A stretch of 43,071 bases of DNA from Myxococcota bacterium. GTDB lineage: Bacteria; Myxococcota_A; UBA796; JAFGLY01. A model generated the notes under the pieces. That model had not been told where the DNA came from and searched no databases. It saw only the letters and a list, made by a program, of their open reading frames with translations. A program made the translations under genes and the position numbers. Below are positions 8,121-16,981 of the stretch, in pieces. How positions within the stretch are numbered: the stretch's first letter is position 1; each line of letters starts with the position of its first letter. Where the stretch lies: the NCBI GenBank assembly GCA_024276675.1, contig JAJRWT010000093.1:1-43071 (forward strand), in the 5' to 3' direction.

Positions 8121-9470
8121 CTACAGGGGCTTTTCCCGGGTTTGCTCCTGGCAATGGATGCCAAGGGTGTCCAGCTCGTCCAGGATGGGAGTGTAGATGG
8201 GCTCCGAGACCGGAGCGATGACTCCGTACTCGTTCACCTGCCCTTCGAGTATGAGCCTGACCCCTATGGCCACCGGCAGCGACACGGTCCGGGCCATGGA
8301 GGAATCCCCGTAGGGGATGCCGTAGTCCACCAGGTTCATGGTGGTTTCTTCCCTGTGCCCGGAGAACTGGGAGAGCACTTCGTGGTGCATGACGATCATG
8401 TCGCTTTCACCGGGTCGATAGCGCATGCGGGCCAGCATGGCCTGGGCGAGCGCGTCCAGGGGCGAATGGACATCCTCGTCCAGGGCTTCGTCGCTGTAGA
8501 AACCCAGCCAGCCGAGGGTCTCCACGGGGTCGGCGCTGGGCTCCAGTCGAAGCCTGGCGGCCACCTCCCGGGGCATCCGGGAGTCATGGGCTCCACTCAT
8601 CAAGGCGGCCAGGACGCCGCGGAGAGTGCGCTCCGGAAAGTCCATGACGGTATCATCGAAAAGCCCCAGCTCCACCCACGCCTTCCACCGCTCACAGTGG
8701 CCCGGATAGCGCAGTGTGCCGCGAAACATAGTGGTCACGTCGTGGAGGCCATAGGTTTCGATGTAGGACATGGAATCGCGATTGGGATAGGCCTCGAAGG
8801 GCCCGACGCCGTTCATGTCCAGCATGTGGACATGGCCCAGGAGATCCCTGCCGGGAACCTGAATGACGCGCCCATCCAGGAGGTAGCGTGCAGAAGAACC
8901 GGCGGCCACCAGGACGCCGCGAGGAGCCCAGGAGAACTTGTAGCCCAGCGGGTTGTCGTTGGCGTCGGGGGCCGGAAGCCCGCCGCAGTAGGACTTGAAG
9001 GAGACTATCCTGCCGCCACGGTCCCGGATGTCGTGGAAGATCCTCATGGCGGTCATGTGGTCGATCCCGGGATCCACGCCGCATTCGTTCAGGAAAACCA
9101 GCTCTTTTCGGCTGGCCTCGGGACCCAACTGGCGCATCTCTGGGCTCATGTACGAGGTGGTGGCCATGTGCTTGCCGTGCTTGAGGCACAACCTGCCCAC
9201 CGTCGGATGCAGCGGCGCCGGCAGGAGGCTCACCGTGAGGTCGTGGGCGGAGACGAGAGCTTCCAGCTCGTCGACCTGGCGGATATCCAGCGCACGGGCC
9301 GTCCCGCGCTGGTGCCCGTTCACCAGGGCTTCGGCCTTACTCACGGTCCTGCTGGCCACCGTCACCGGGAAGCGGGCTTGCTCCAGGAGATAGCGCACCA
9401 GCGGTCGGGCCACCAGGCCTGCTCCCAGGACGAGAACACGGTTTTTTCTATGGCTGCTTGCAGAGGTCAT
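8121..9470 (-). CDS. Saccharopine dehydrogenase (glutamate-forming)
   Basis: A 449-residue protein closely resembling the C-terminal half of animal AASS. It has Rossmann motif RVLVLGAGLVARPLVRYL at the N terminus, then SLLPAPLHP, NECGVDPGIDHM, SYCGGLPAPDANDNPLGYKFSW, YLLDGRVIQVPG and EAYPNRDSMSYIETYG, all landmark segments of the family. It would oxidise saccharopine to glutamate and alpha-aminoadipate semialdehyde, the second step of the saccharopine route of lysine breakdown. The start at 9470 has AGGA about 8 nt upstream; an in-frame ATG at 9521 precedes the Rossmann fold by too much. The lysine-ketoglutarate reductase gene lies 184 bp upstream on the same strand. Confidence 0.9.
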   Translation of the reverse strand: MTSASSHRKNRVLVLGAGLVARPLVRYLLEQARFPVTVASRTVSKAEALVNGHQRGTARALDIRQVDELEALVSAHDLTVSLLPAPLHPTVGRLCLKHGKHMATTSYMSPEMRQLGPEASRKELVFLNECGVDPGIDHMTAMRIFHDIRDRGGRIVSFKSYCGGLPAPDANDNPLGYKFSWAPRGVLVAAGSSARYLLDGRVIQVPGRDLLGHVHMLDMNGVGPFEAYPNRDSMSYIETYGLHDVTTMFRGTLRYPGHCERWKAWVELGLFDDTVMDFPERTLRGVLAALMSGAHDSRMPREVAARLRLEPSADPVETLGWLGFYSDEALDEDVHSPLDALAQAMLARMRYRPGESDMIVMHHEVLSQFSGHREETTMNLVDYGIPYGDSSMARTVSLPVAIGVRLILEGQVNEYGVIAPVSEPIYTPILDELDTLGIHCQEQTREKPL

Positions 9471-9654
9471 TGTGAAATCCTGAATTGCTCGCTTGACTGG
9501 GTCGGGGCAAAGAGCGCCCATGGAAGCCAGAATGCGCTTGTTGTGTCAACATGGGCGTGGCAGCTTTGGAAAAAGTGATGATGGGTATCAGCCATCCGTT
9601 CATGATTTGGCCCGCGAAAAGGCTCCCCGGCGCAGCGCCGGTGACACTCCCGCA

Positions 9655-10968
9655 TCATTCTTTCAAGAAGTCGTTCATGTAGCGATAGGAGGGAGTGAAT
9701 ACTCCCCTGTGCATAACCAGGGCTCTGGCGAAAGCGTCTGGAAGATGCAGGTCCTCGCGGGCGCCGGACCAGTTGGCGCGGGCCAGGCGGGGAACGAAGG
9801 GGAGAAGCGCCTCGCTGAAGGCACGGGAAGCCTCGCGCGGTAGCTCGCATGGCAGGTTGTCCACCGCCATGACAAGCAGGCCCGGTCCCTGGAGCCCGTC
9901 ATTCACCGACCCGGAGATGGGATCATAGACAAAGGTGGGTTCGTCGAGATTCGTACTTTTCACGGTACACTCCACCGCCCCGCCTATGTCGCAGGAGATG
10001 TCTCCCACCACCAGCAGCCTGGGATCGCTGCCCCTGAAGTGCTCCCGCAGGAAGTCCAGGGACAACAAGCGGGGGTAGCGCTCGGTCCAGAATATGGCAT
10101 TGATCAGCAGGGAGAGGTGGGGGACATGCCGGTGGAACACGGATCGGAAACGTTCCGGGTGATGGTAGTACTCCTGCAGATCGAAGCTCTTCCGGGGATC
10201 CATGGGCTCCACCATGTGCTCTTCATGGAAGACCACCTTGAAGATGCGATCCCTGGGAGGTTCCTTCGAAGATGTGAGCGCGGCAAGATCCCCAGGTGGG
10301 ACTTCTTCCACGGGAAGCTGGTCCAGGACATGCTGGACCCCGCTGGACACCCGCCCATAGCCCGCGATTCCAACGACAAAGGGCGCCAGGGCAGGGGGCA
10401 GTCCCTCACCGCGAATTCGCTCCGAACAGGCGTCCATCGCTTCGGCCACGCCGCCGAGGCCGTCGTACTCGTGGGTGTAGCGAATCCCAGCGAAGGGGCT
10501 GGTGGTGCCCGATTGGCACAGCCTTCCAGCGAGAGCGGCGAGGGTATCAACCATACCGGCCACTCCGGCGTACCAACTGAAGAAGATGAGTCGCTGGCCC
10601 TTCCCGGTAACCACGTGCTCGTAGTCAAGGACGGAACAACTAAGGTCCACCAGCTTCCCAAGCATTCCCATGTTGTAGGGCTGGCCCTTGGTGGTGTGTG
10701 AAAAAAACACGTAGGAGCCGTCTCTCCGGAGCAAATCCTGGGGGATTTCCTTCACCGCGAACACCGGCTGGCAACGGGAGATGTCTTCCTGGACAATCGC
10801 CCCTGCATCGCGGTACTCGTCGTCGCTGAAGATCCTGATGCTGGAAGGCTGCACCACGACCCGTATGCCTTCCTCTCGCACAAGCCTGGCCACGGCGGCC
10901 GGTGTCAGGGGAACGCGGGCTTCCCAGCGGTTCTTGTCTTCTCGCCTGATTCCAATCGTTCTCGTCAT
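9655..10968 (-). CDS. Lysine-ketoglutarate reductase (saccharopine-forming)
   Basis: A 437-residue protein matching the N-terminal half of animal AASS. It starts with the alanine-dehydrogenase/PNT-type domain (IGIRREDKNRWEARVPLTP), then FFSHTTKGQPYNMGML, YEHVVTGKGQRLIFFSWYAGVAGMVD and VVGIAGYGRVSSGVQHVLDQLP. It would condense lysine and 2-oxoglutarate to saccharopine. Together with the downstream dehydrogenase it makes a complete two-gene version of AASS. The ATG at 10968 is preferred over a TTG at 10986 because GGGTG lies 6 nt upstream. That bacterial LKR/SDH pairs are uncommon is general knowledge; that these work as a catabolic pair is inference from order and strand. Confidence 0.88.
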   Translation of the reverse strand: MTRTIGIRREDKNRWEARVPLTPAAVARLVREEGIRVVVQPSSIRIFSDDEYRDAGAIVQEDISRCQPVFAVKEIPQDLLRRDGSYVFFSHTTKGQPYNMGMLGKLVDLSCSVLDYEHVVTGKGQRLIFFSWYAGVAGMVDTLAALAGRLCQSGTTSPFAGIRYTHEYDGLGGVAEAMDACSERIRGEGLPPALAPFVVGIAGYGRVSSGVQHVLDQLPVEEVPPGDLAALTSSKEPPRDRIFKVVFHEEHMVEPMDPRKSFDLQEYYHHPERFRSVFHRHVPHLSLLINAIFWTERYPRLLSLDFLREHFRGSDPRLLVVGDISCDIGGAVECTVKSTNLDEPTFVYDPISGSVNDGLQGPGLLVMAVDNLPCELPREASRAFSEALLPFVPRLARANWSGAREDLHLPDAFARALVMHRGVFTPSYRYMNDFLKE

Positions 10969-11339
10969 GTCTGCACCCAATATCAACGGAGTTCACTGGC
11001 CCTGGATCTGCTACCAATACGGACAGGTGGTGCCGTGGGACCGGCACCCCAATCCTGGTGAAAAGGGCCACAATCTACCACCCGGAATACCTCGTGTCAT
11101 GACCGCATCCGGTCGCCCGGACCCTGAGCCAGGGGGTCTGTTGCATGTTTATGACATTTTCTTGGCATCACACCCACCGTATTCCCTTGACGTAACCAGC
11201 CAAAAGGGGACATTGATTTCAGGGTAGCCCGTGCCGGTTACGCGTCCAGACCTTGAAGCCTCGCCTCACAATGGCGCAACGGCACAGACCATCTTTTCCA
11301 TAATGCGGCCTTCCTTGTTCACTTTTCGAGGACTTTGCC
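10969..11339. other. 371-bp divergent intergenic region
   Basis: It lies between the lysine-catabolism pair (minus) and the protease gene (plus). The only structure seen is a hairpin at 11029-11048 (GGTGCCG/CGGCACC), which would fall in the leader of the minus-strand transcript. A CATAAT box near 11299 could be a -10 for the protease gene, but no matching -35 was found. Confidence 0.45.
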
Positions 11340-12962
11340 ATGCGCACCACGCCCCTTCTCGCCCTCATTCCCCTGGCAATCTACACGGGTTGTGCCCCTG
11401 AAGGCGAGGTCCTCGCACCTGTTCTCCAAGACACCGAAGCCTACCTGGACCAGGAAATCCTCATTTCCATCGACAACTGGTCCGACGAAGGAGCCAGGGT
11501 CGCCGTGGAAGACAGCTTCGGGCTCACCAGGCTGGAATCCATCGATGTAATAAAGGTTGGCCGCTACGCCCTGCCCGATGGCCTGAGCGTAAAAGAAGCC
11601 GTCTCACGGATCGGCGCAGACGAACGCGTGGCCTTTGCCGAGCCCAACTACCTCGTCCGCGCCTCCGCCAACGATCCCTACCTCTCCTACCAGTGGAACC
11701 TGGCCCAAATCGGCGTCGAGCAGGCCTGGGGCTACGGCACGGGCCTGGGTGTCACGGTGGCCGTATTGGACACCGGCGTACGCACCGGCGCACCCGACGG
11801 CATCGGCAGGGTCGCATCCGGCTACGACTTCTACAACAACGATTCCGACACCACCGACGGCAATGGGCACGGCACCTTCGTGGCGGGCACCATCGCCCAG
11901 TCCACCGACAACGGCGTCGGCGTCGCCGGGATCGCCCCGGATGCCACCATTCTGCCGGTGCAGGTCCTCTCAAGCCAGGGCTACGGAGACGTCACCGCCA
12001 TCGTCAACGGTATCATCTGGGCCACGGACCAGGGAGCCGATGTCATCAACATGAGCCTGGGCACCAACTATTCCACCAACACCCTGGAATCCGCCTGCCA
12101 GTATGCCTACGACAACGGCGTGGTGGTGGTGGCCGCCTCCGGCAACGAGTATTCCAGCAGCGTGAGCTACCCGGCGCGCTACGACACCGTGGTGGCCGTG
12201 GGCGCCAACCGCTATGACGGTACCAGGGCCGGCTACTCCAACTACGGCACCGGGATGGATCTGGTAGCCCCCGGAGGCGATCTCTCCAAGGACCAGAACA
12301 GCGACGGCTACGCCGACGGGATCCTCCAGGAAACCTTCGAAAACAACCAGTGGACCTACCCCTTCTGGGAAGGCACCAGCATGGCATCGCCCCACGTGGC
12401 CGCCACCGCCGCTCTCATCATCGAACAGGGCATCCACGATCCCGACCAGGTGCGCGACATCCTCAACAGCAGCGCCATCGACATGGGCGCCTCCGGCTAC
12501 GACACCTCCTACGGCTACGGCCGCCTGGACACTCTGGCCGCCGTCGAGCTGGCGGTCAACAGCAGCGGAGGCAGCACCGGCGACTCCGGCGACGACGGCA
12601 GCACCACCGGCGACAGCGGCGACGACGGCAGCACCACCGGCGACAGCGGCGACGACGGCAGCACCACCGGCGACAGCGGCGACGACGGCAGCACCACCGA
12701 GCAAGACACCACTCCTCCCACCATCTCCAGTCCCTCGGCCTACGTGAACGGCGTCCACTTCACCATCCAGTGGACCACCGACGAACCGGCAGACTCATAC
12801 GTGGTCTTCGAAACATACGGTGCATACGGCGACGACACCCTGACCAACTCCCACAGCCTCTCCTTCACCGGGTCCAATGGCGCCACCTACTACATCACGC
12901 TCCGGAGCACCGACGAAGCCGGGAACACTGCCGAAGACGGCCCCTACTCCCTGAGCTTGTAG
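11340..12962 (+). CDS. Subtilisin-like serine protease (S8), lipoprotein
   Basis: A 540-residue secreted subtilase. A signal peptide ends in a lipobox-like TGC (Cys18). An inhibitor_I9-like propeptide spans about 25-105 and ends in AEPNYLVRASANDPYL. The catalytic domain follows, with the Asp in VAVLDTGV, the His in GHGTFVAGTIAQ, the oxyanion Asn in VAASGNEYSS and the Ser in GTSMASPHVAATAAL. After the catalytic domain come four GDSGDDGSTT repeats and a C-terminal beta-sandwich domain resembling Fn3/Ig-like modules (TPPTISSPSAYVNGVHFTI). The protein is probably anchored in or released from the envelope and degrades extracellular protein. All catalytic residues are present, so it should be active. 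It stands alone. Confidence 0.93.
   Translation: MRTTPLLALIPLAIYTGCAPEGEVLAPVLQDTEAYLDQEILISIDNWSDEGARVAVEDSFGLTRLESIDVIKVGRYALPDGLSVKEAVSRIGADERVAFAEPNYLVRASANDPYLSYQWNLAQIGVEQAWGYGTGLGVTVAVLDTGVRTGAPDGIGRVASGYDFYNNDSDTTDGNGHGTFVAGTIAQSTDNGVGVAGIAPDATILPVQVLSSQGYGDVTAIVNGIIWATDQGADVINMSLGTNYSTNTLESACQYAYDNGVVVVAASGNEYSSSVSYPARYDTVVAVGANRYDGTRAGYSNYGTGMDLVAPGGDLSKDQNSDGYADGILQETFENNQWTYPFWEGTSMASPHVAATAALIIEQGIHDPDQVRDILNSSAIDMGASGYDTSYGYGRLDTLAAVELAVNSSGGSTGDSGDDGSTTGDSGDDGSTTGDSGDDGSTTGDSGDDGSTTEQDTTPPTISSPSAYVNGVHFTIQWTTDEPADSYVVFETYGAYGDDTLTNSHSLSFTGSNGATYYITLRSTDEAGNTAEDGPYSLSL
12571..12700 (+). repeat. 30-bp coding repeats in protease linker
   Basis: A 30-bp unit starting GCACCACCGGCGACAGCGGC occurs three times without change (12601-12690), with diverged partial copies on both sides. 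It encodes GDSGDDGSTT repeats joining the protease domain to the C-terminal domain. Identical copies at DNA level suggest recent expansion, so the linker length may vary between strains. Confidence 0.9.
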
Positions 12963-13011
12963 TCTCCACGCCGGCCTCTCGCTGGCCACCGCGGCCATAG
13001 CTGATAGATGA

Positions 13012-13057
13012 GGGGAGCGGAACCAACCCGCTCCCCCTGGCCTTCCTCCGGCCAGGG
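13012..13057 (+). terminator. Tandem stem-loops after the protease gene
   Basis: GGGGAGCGG (13012-13020) pairs with CCGCTCCCC (13028-13036), and CCCTGGCC (13035-13042) with GGCCAGGG (13050-13057). The two stems overlap slightly, so they could be alternatives. No T run follows, so termination strength is uncertain. They sit between the protease stop and glnS. Confidence 0.35.
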
Positions 13058-13083
13058 CGGGCAGTCGTGGGAGCATTCACATC

Positions 13084-14793
13084 ATGGCCGAAAGCACAGC
13101 AGCCCCAACCTCGGACTTCATTCGCCAGAGGATCGACTCGGACAACCAGACAGGCCGTTTCGGTGGAAGGGTACACACCCGTTTCCCACCGGAACCCAAC
13201 GGGTTCCTGCACATCGGGCACGCCAAGTCCGTCGTCCTGAACTTCAGCATCGCCGCCGACTACGACGGCATGTGCAACCTGAGGTTCGACGACACCAACC
13301 CCACGAAAGAAGAATCCAGGTACGTGGAATCCATCATCGAAGACATCCGCTGGCTCGGCTTCGATTGGCAGGACCGCCTCTTCTTCGCCTCTTCATATTT
13401 CGACCAGCTCCACGACTACGCCGTTCAACTCATCCAGGCCGGCAAGGCCTACGTGGACAGCCTGAGCGAACAGGAAATCCGTGAGTATCGCGGCACCGCC
13501 ATCGACAGGCAATCCCCGGTGGAAACGGTCCCCGGAAAAGACAGCCCCTTCCGGAACCGCGGTGTCCGGGAAAACCTGGACCTGTTCCGGCGGATGAAAG
13601 AAGGTGAGTTCGCGGAAGGTGAGCATGTCCTTCGGGCCAGGATCGACATGGCCCACCCCAACCTCAACATGCGCGATCCCGTAATGTACCGGATCATCAG
13701 GAAACCCCATCACCGCACGGGCGACAAGTGGTGCATCTACCCCATGTACGACTTCACCCATGGGCTCTGTGACTCCATCGAGGGGATCACCCACAGCCTG
13801 TGTACGCTGGAGTTCGAAAACCACAGGCCATTGTATGACTGGTACTTGGACGAACTCGCTGTCTATCATCCCCAGCAGATCGAATTTGCCCGCTTGAACC
13901 TGACCTACACCGTCTTGAGCAAGCGCCGTCTCCTGGAGCTGGTGCAGAAGGGCCTGGTGAGCGGCTGGGACGACCCCCGCATGCCCACCATCCGGGGGAT
14001 GAGGCGCCGCGGCTACACCGCGGCAGCCATCCGCGACTTCTGCCAGCGTATCGGCGTGGCCAAGGCGGATTCCAGGGTCGACATCGCGCTGCTGGAACAC
14101 TGCGTGCGCAACGACCTCAACAAGCACTCCCCCCGGGTCATGGGCGTATTGAACCCACTGAAGGTGGTGATCGACAACTACCCCGAGGGCCAGGTGGAGT
14201 ACCTGAGCGCCATCAACAACCCCGAAGATCCCGCAGCGGGCACCAGGGAAATCCCTTTCTCCAGGGAAATCTACATCGAACGTGACGACTTTCGCGAAGA
14301 TCCACCCCGCAAGTTCTTCCGCCTGGCTCCTGGTCGGGAAGTTCGGCTCAGGTACGCCTACATGGTTACCTGCACCGGGGTGGTCAAGGATCAACAGGGC
14401 CAGGTCACCGAGCTGCATTGCCGTTACGACCCCCTGACCAGGGGTGGCAACGCCCCCGATGGCCGCAGGGTGCGGGGTACGTTGCACTGGGTGTCGGCCC
14501 CCCACGCCTGCGACGCGGAACTCCGGCTGTTTGATCGCCTGTTCTCCAGCGAAAACCCCGACAAGGCCGGGAAGGGCGCTTCCTGGCTGGACAACCTGAA
14601 CCCCGACTCCTTGCAGGTGCTTCGGACCTGCAAGGTGGAACCTGGGCTCCGAGGCCGGCCCGCCGGCTATCGCTGCCAGTTCGAACGAATCGGCTATTTC
14701 TGTGTGGATCCCGACTCAACCCGGCAAAGACCCGTCTTCAACCGGACAGTAGCCCTGAGAGACACCTGGGCCAGGATCTCTCGTCGTCGCTGA
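13084..14793 (+). CDS. glnS: Glutaminyl-tRNA synthetase
   Basis: A 569-residue class I synthetase. RFPPEPNGFLHIGHAKS carries the HIGH signature at 43-46, and VLSKR at 277-281 is the KMSKS equivalent. The order of other landmarks (LRFDDTNP, WCIYPMYDFTHGLCDSIEGITHS, LEFENHRPLYDW) is that of GlnRS rather than GluRS. The two anticodon-binding beta-barrels fill the C-terminal third (RYAYMVTCTGV, LHWVSAPHA, FERIGYFCVDPD). The enzyme charges tRNA-Gln directly, so the cell need not make Gln-tRNA through the amidotransferase route. GGGAG lies about 11 nt before the ATG. Length and motifs are complete. Confidence 0.96.
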   Translation: MAESTAAPTSDFIRQRIDSDNQTGRFGGRVHTRFPPEPNGFLHIGHAKSVVLNFSIAADYDGMCNLRFDDTNPTKEESRYVESIIEDIRWLGFDWQDRLFFASSYFDQLHDYAVQLIQAGKAYVDSLSEQEIREYRGTAIDRQSPVETVPGKDSPFRNRGVRENLDLFRRMKEGEFAEGEHVLRARIDMAHPNLNMRDPVMYRIIRKPHHRTGDKWCIYPMYDFTHGLCDSIEGITHSLCTLEFENHRPLYDWYLDELAVYHPQQIEFARLNLTYTVLSKRRLLELVQKGLVSGWDDPRMPTIRGMRRRGYTAAAIRDFCQRIGVAKADSRVDIALLEHCVRNDLNKHSPRVMGVLNPLKVVIDNYPEGQVEYLSAINNPEDPAAGTREIPFSREIYIERDDFREDPPRKFFRLAPGREVRLRYAYMVTCTGVVKDQQGQVTELHCRYDPLTRGGNAPDGRRVRGTLHWVSAPHACDAELRLFDRLFSSENPDKAGKGASWLDNLNPDSLQVLRTCKVEPGLRGRPAGYRCQFERIGYFCVDPDSTRQRPVFNRTVALRDTWARISRRR

Positions 14794-14872
14794 TTTGGCA
14801 GCCAGAGGCAGCAAGGTACCTCGTCGCCATGCCACGAGATACAGGAGCCCACTCGACCAACAACGCGGATCA

Positions 14873-16255
14873 ATGGCTACACTCGGCCACAGGCGAAAGC
14901 CCAACGCATTCACTCAATGGGTGGCGCGGCGCATCTGGCGCGGGCGGCCGGCCTCGCAGGTGACCCTCAACCTGATTCACCTGCAGAATGTCCTGCGTTT
15001 CGCCCTGACCTTTGCCCTGACGGTCATCGCTCCAAGCCTGATACTGGCCTGGCTGGGCGTGACCGGCAGTCGCAGCGCGGAGCTGGCGGTCATGGCGGAG
15101 CTGGATCTGCAAGCTGGCTCTTCGGTGGATGCCAGCCTTGAACGCATCGAAAACATCTTCAGTCGCTTTGAATCCAAGACCACTTCCAGGCTGCTGCGCG
15201 GGCTCTCTCCATCCGAATCCCTGCTGGATCTCTCGCCATACCTGCTGTTGTCCATGCGCCTGGACCAGAACATGAGCGTGGCCGCTCCCTTCAAAGAACC
15301 CGAAACCGAGCAGGTGGTGGACCACACTTTTTTCTTCACCGAACCCTACATCGCGGCTCGGAAGGCCGAGTTGGAGGACCACGACTACACCAGGGCCGAA
15401 GCTCTCTACTCCAGGGCCAGCGCCAGGGCCCGTGGCGTGGTGCTCAAGGCCAACGCCGAGTTGCAGAGAGCCAGGGTCCTGGCCAAGCAAGGGCGTATTC
15501 GTGAAGCCGAAGACACCTACGCCGACATCGTGGCCGACTACTCCCAACTCCGAGATCCCTGGGGATTTCCCCTGGGGTCACTTGCCTTCCTCAAACGGGG
15601 CGAACTGTTGCTCCAGCGCGAGCCCGAGATAGGCGTGGGCGCACTGTCCGCGGTAGTAAAGGAAATCCTCAACCAACGCTGGGAGATCGGGCGGGGCGGT
15701 GAGGCGGCGGTGGCCCGGCGGGCCCTGGTGCTCATGGAAGGCTACGCCGACAACGACACCATCGCCAGCCTGCGCAAGAGGCTGGACGAACGGACGAACC
15801 AGCTCTACTGGGCCGAGCGCTTTCTTCCTGAACTGAAGAACATCACCCACGGCGGAGTGATGCTCATGACACGTCCTGGAGAATTCAACTACACGCTGGG
15901 CAACAAGGCGCTCTGGGCAGTGGTCTGGTTTCAGGAAGCCCTGTGGACCTTCGCCCTGGACCTGGACTCCCTCCTCCAGGCCATCCACCAGTCAGCCGAA
16001 GCCTCGCTTCGGGCAGACAGCCAGGTGAAGGTCTCCGTGCAATCTCCGGACACCTCCACGGCATCGGACCAACTGGCCCGGAGGTCGCTGGCACCGTGGA
16101 TGCCCGGCTGGTCCCTGGTGGCCTACCCGCTGGATGCCCGGGCCATCGCAGACGAACTGGCGAGCCGTCGAAAGCAGCGCTTGGCCGTCATCGGCACGGC
16201 CACGTTGCTCATTATCTTCGGAGTGGCCATGTCAGCCTGGCTGCTTTTCCGGTAG
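14873..16255 (+). CDS. Membrane sensor protein, N-terminal part of a split histidine kinase
   Basis: A 460-residue protein with a transmembrane helix near the N terminus (FALTFALTVIAPSLILAWLG), a large extracytoplasmic domain of about 370 residues and a second helix at its very C terminus (AVIGTATLLIIFGVAMSAWL). The extracytoplasmic domain contains helical TPR-like stretches (RARVLAKQGRIREAEDTYADI). This is the sensor half of a membrane kinase. TAG follows directly after the second helix, and the next codon, in the same frame, is the ATG of the kinase module. The start at 14873 is chosen because the preceding codons from 14795 have no ribosome site and no similarity; the site at 14873 is itself weak. 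Either a nonsense mutation or a real two-subunit kinase explains this. Confidence 0.72.
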   Translation: MATLGHRRKPNAFTQWVARRIWRGRPASQVTLNLIHLQNVLRFALTFALTVIAPSLILAWLGVTGSRSAELAVMAELDLQAGSSVDASLERIENIFSRFESKTTSRLLRGLSPSESLLDLSPYLLLSMRLDQNMSVAAPFKEPETEQVVDHTFFFTEPYIAARKAELEDHDYTRAEALYSRASARARGVVLKANAELQRARVLAKQGRIREAEDTYADIVADYSQLRDPWGFPLGSLAFLKRGELLLQREPEIGVGALSAVVKEILNQRWEIGRGGEAAVARRALVLMEGYADNDTIASLRKRLDERTNQLYWAERFLPELKNITHGGVMLMTRPGEFNYTLGNKALWAVVWFQEALWTFALDLDSLLQAIHQSAEASLRADSQVKVSVQSPDTSTASDQLARRSLAPWMPGWSLVAYPLDARAIADELASRRKQRLAVIGTATLLIIFGVAMSAWLLFR

Positions 16256-16981
16256 ATGGAGCTGGCGCGCATGAAGACCTCCTTCGCCGCCAGCGTCAGC
16301 CACGAACTCCGATCTCCCATCACCCAGATACGACTCAAGGGCGAAGCCCTGCAACTGGGCCTGCCCCTGGACCAAGATGACCGGGCAAGGCACTACGAGG
16401 TGATCGTGCGCGAAGCGGAGCGTCTCTCCAGGCTGGTGGACAATGTCCTGGATTTCGCCGCCATCGAGCGGGGCACCAAGAACTATCATCTCCGCCTGGG
16501 CGACCTGGGAAAAACCGTCCAGAACGCCGTGGACACGATGCGCATGACCATGGAAGCCAGGGGAGTCGACCTGTTGAGCAGGATCCCCGACGACCTGCCC
16601 ATGGTCAAGCACGACTCCGATGCCATCGCCCAGGTCATGGGGAACCTGCTCTCCAACGCTGCCAAGTACGGAGGAGGATGGGTCCAGGTTTCCGCCACGC
16701 TGCTACCAGAGGGAATACAGATAGAGGTGGCGGATCACGGAATCGGGATCGACTACCAGGAAGTGGAACGGATATTCGACAAGTTCTACCGAAGCTCGGA
16801 TCCTGAAGCCCGCAGAAGAAAGGGCACCGGCATCGGGCTCGCAATAGTCAGATACATAATGGAAGCACACGGTGGCCAGGTTTCCGTCTACAGTACACCT
16901 GGCAAAGGCAGCGTTTTTCATCTATTCTTTCCCTTCGCCACATCCGGAAGACCCATTTCCAAGAGACCAGGAGCATCCTGA
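16256..16981 (+). CDS. Histidine kinase catalytic module
   Basis: A 241-residue soluble module beginning directly after the stop of the sensor gene (TAGATG), in the same frame. It has the HisKA H-box SFAASVSHELRSPITQIRLKG with the phospho-acceptor His, the N-box VMGNLLSNAAKYG, the G1 box VADHGIGID, the F-box IFDKFYRSSD and the G2 box GTGIGLAIVRYIMEAHGG. All catalytic boxes are intact. A normal protein of this kind would have this sequence fused to the transmembrane sensor. Here it would be made either by reinitiation at the ATG, by readthrough of the amber codon, or not at all. It overlaps the response regulator start by one base (TGATG), so the two are translationally coupled. Confidence 0.88.
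   Translation: MELARMKTSFAASVSHELRSPITQIRLKGEALQLGLPLDQDDRARHYEVIVREAERLSRLVDNVLDFAAIERGTKNYHLRLGDLGKTVQNAVDTMRMTMEARGVDLLSRIPDDLPMVKHDSDAIAQVMGNLLSNAAKYGGGWVQVSATLLPEGIQIEVADHGIGIDYQEVERIFDKFYRSSDPEARRRKGTGIGLAIVRYIMEAHGGQVSVYSTPGKGSVFHLFFPFATSGRPISKRPGAS

Noticed and set aside
12571..12700. Possible CRISPR array
   Set aside because: The 30-bp units are directly adjacent with no unique spacers, and they encode an in-frame linker of the protease.
306..16255. Genome-wide recoding of TAG (pyrrolysine or suppressor)
   Set aside because: Intact genes in the window, such as the LamG lipoprotein, protease, response regulator and rubrerythrin, end in TAG, so it acts as a stop.
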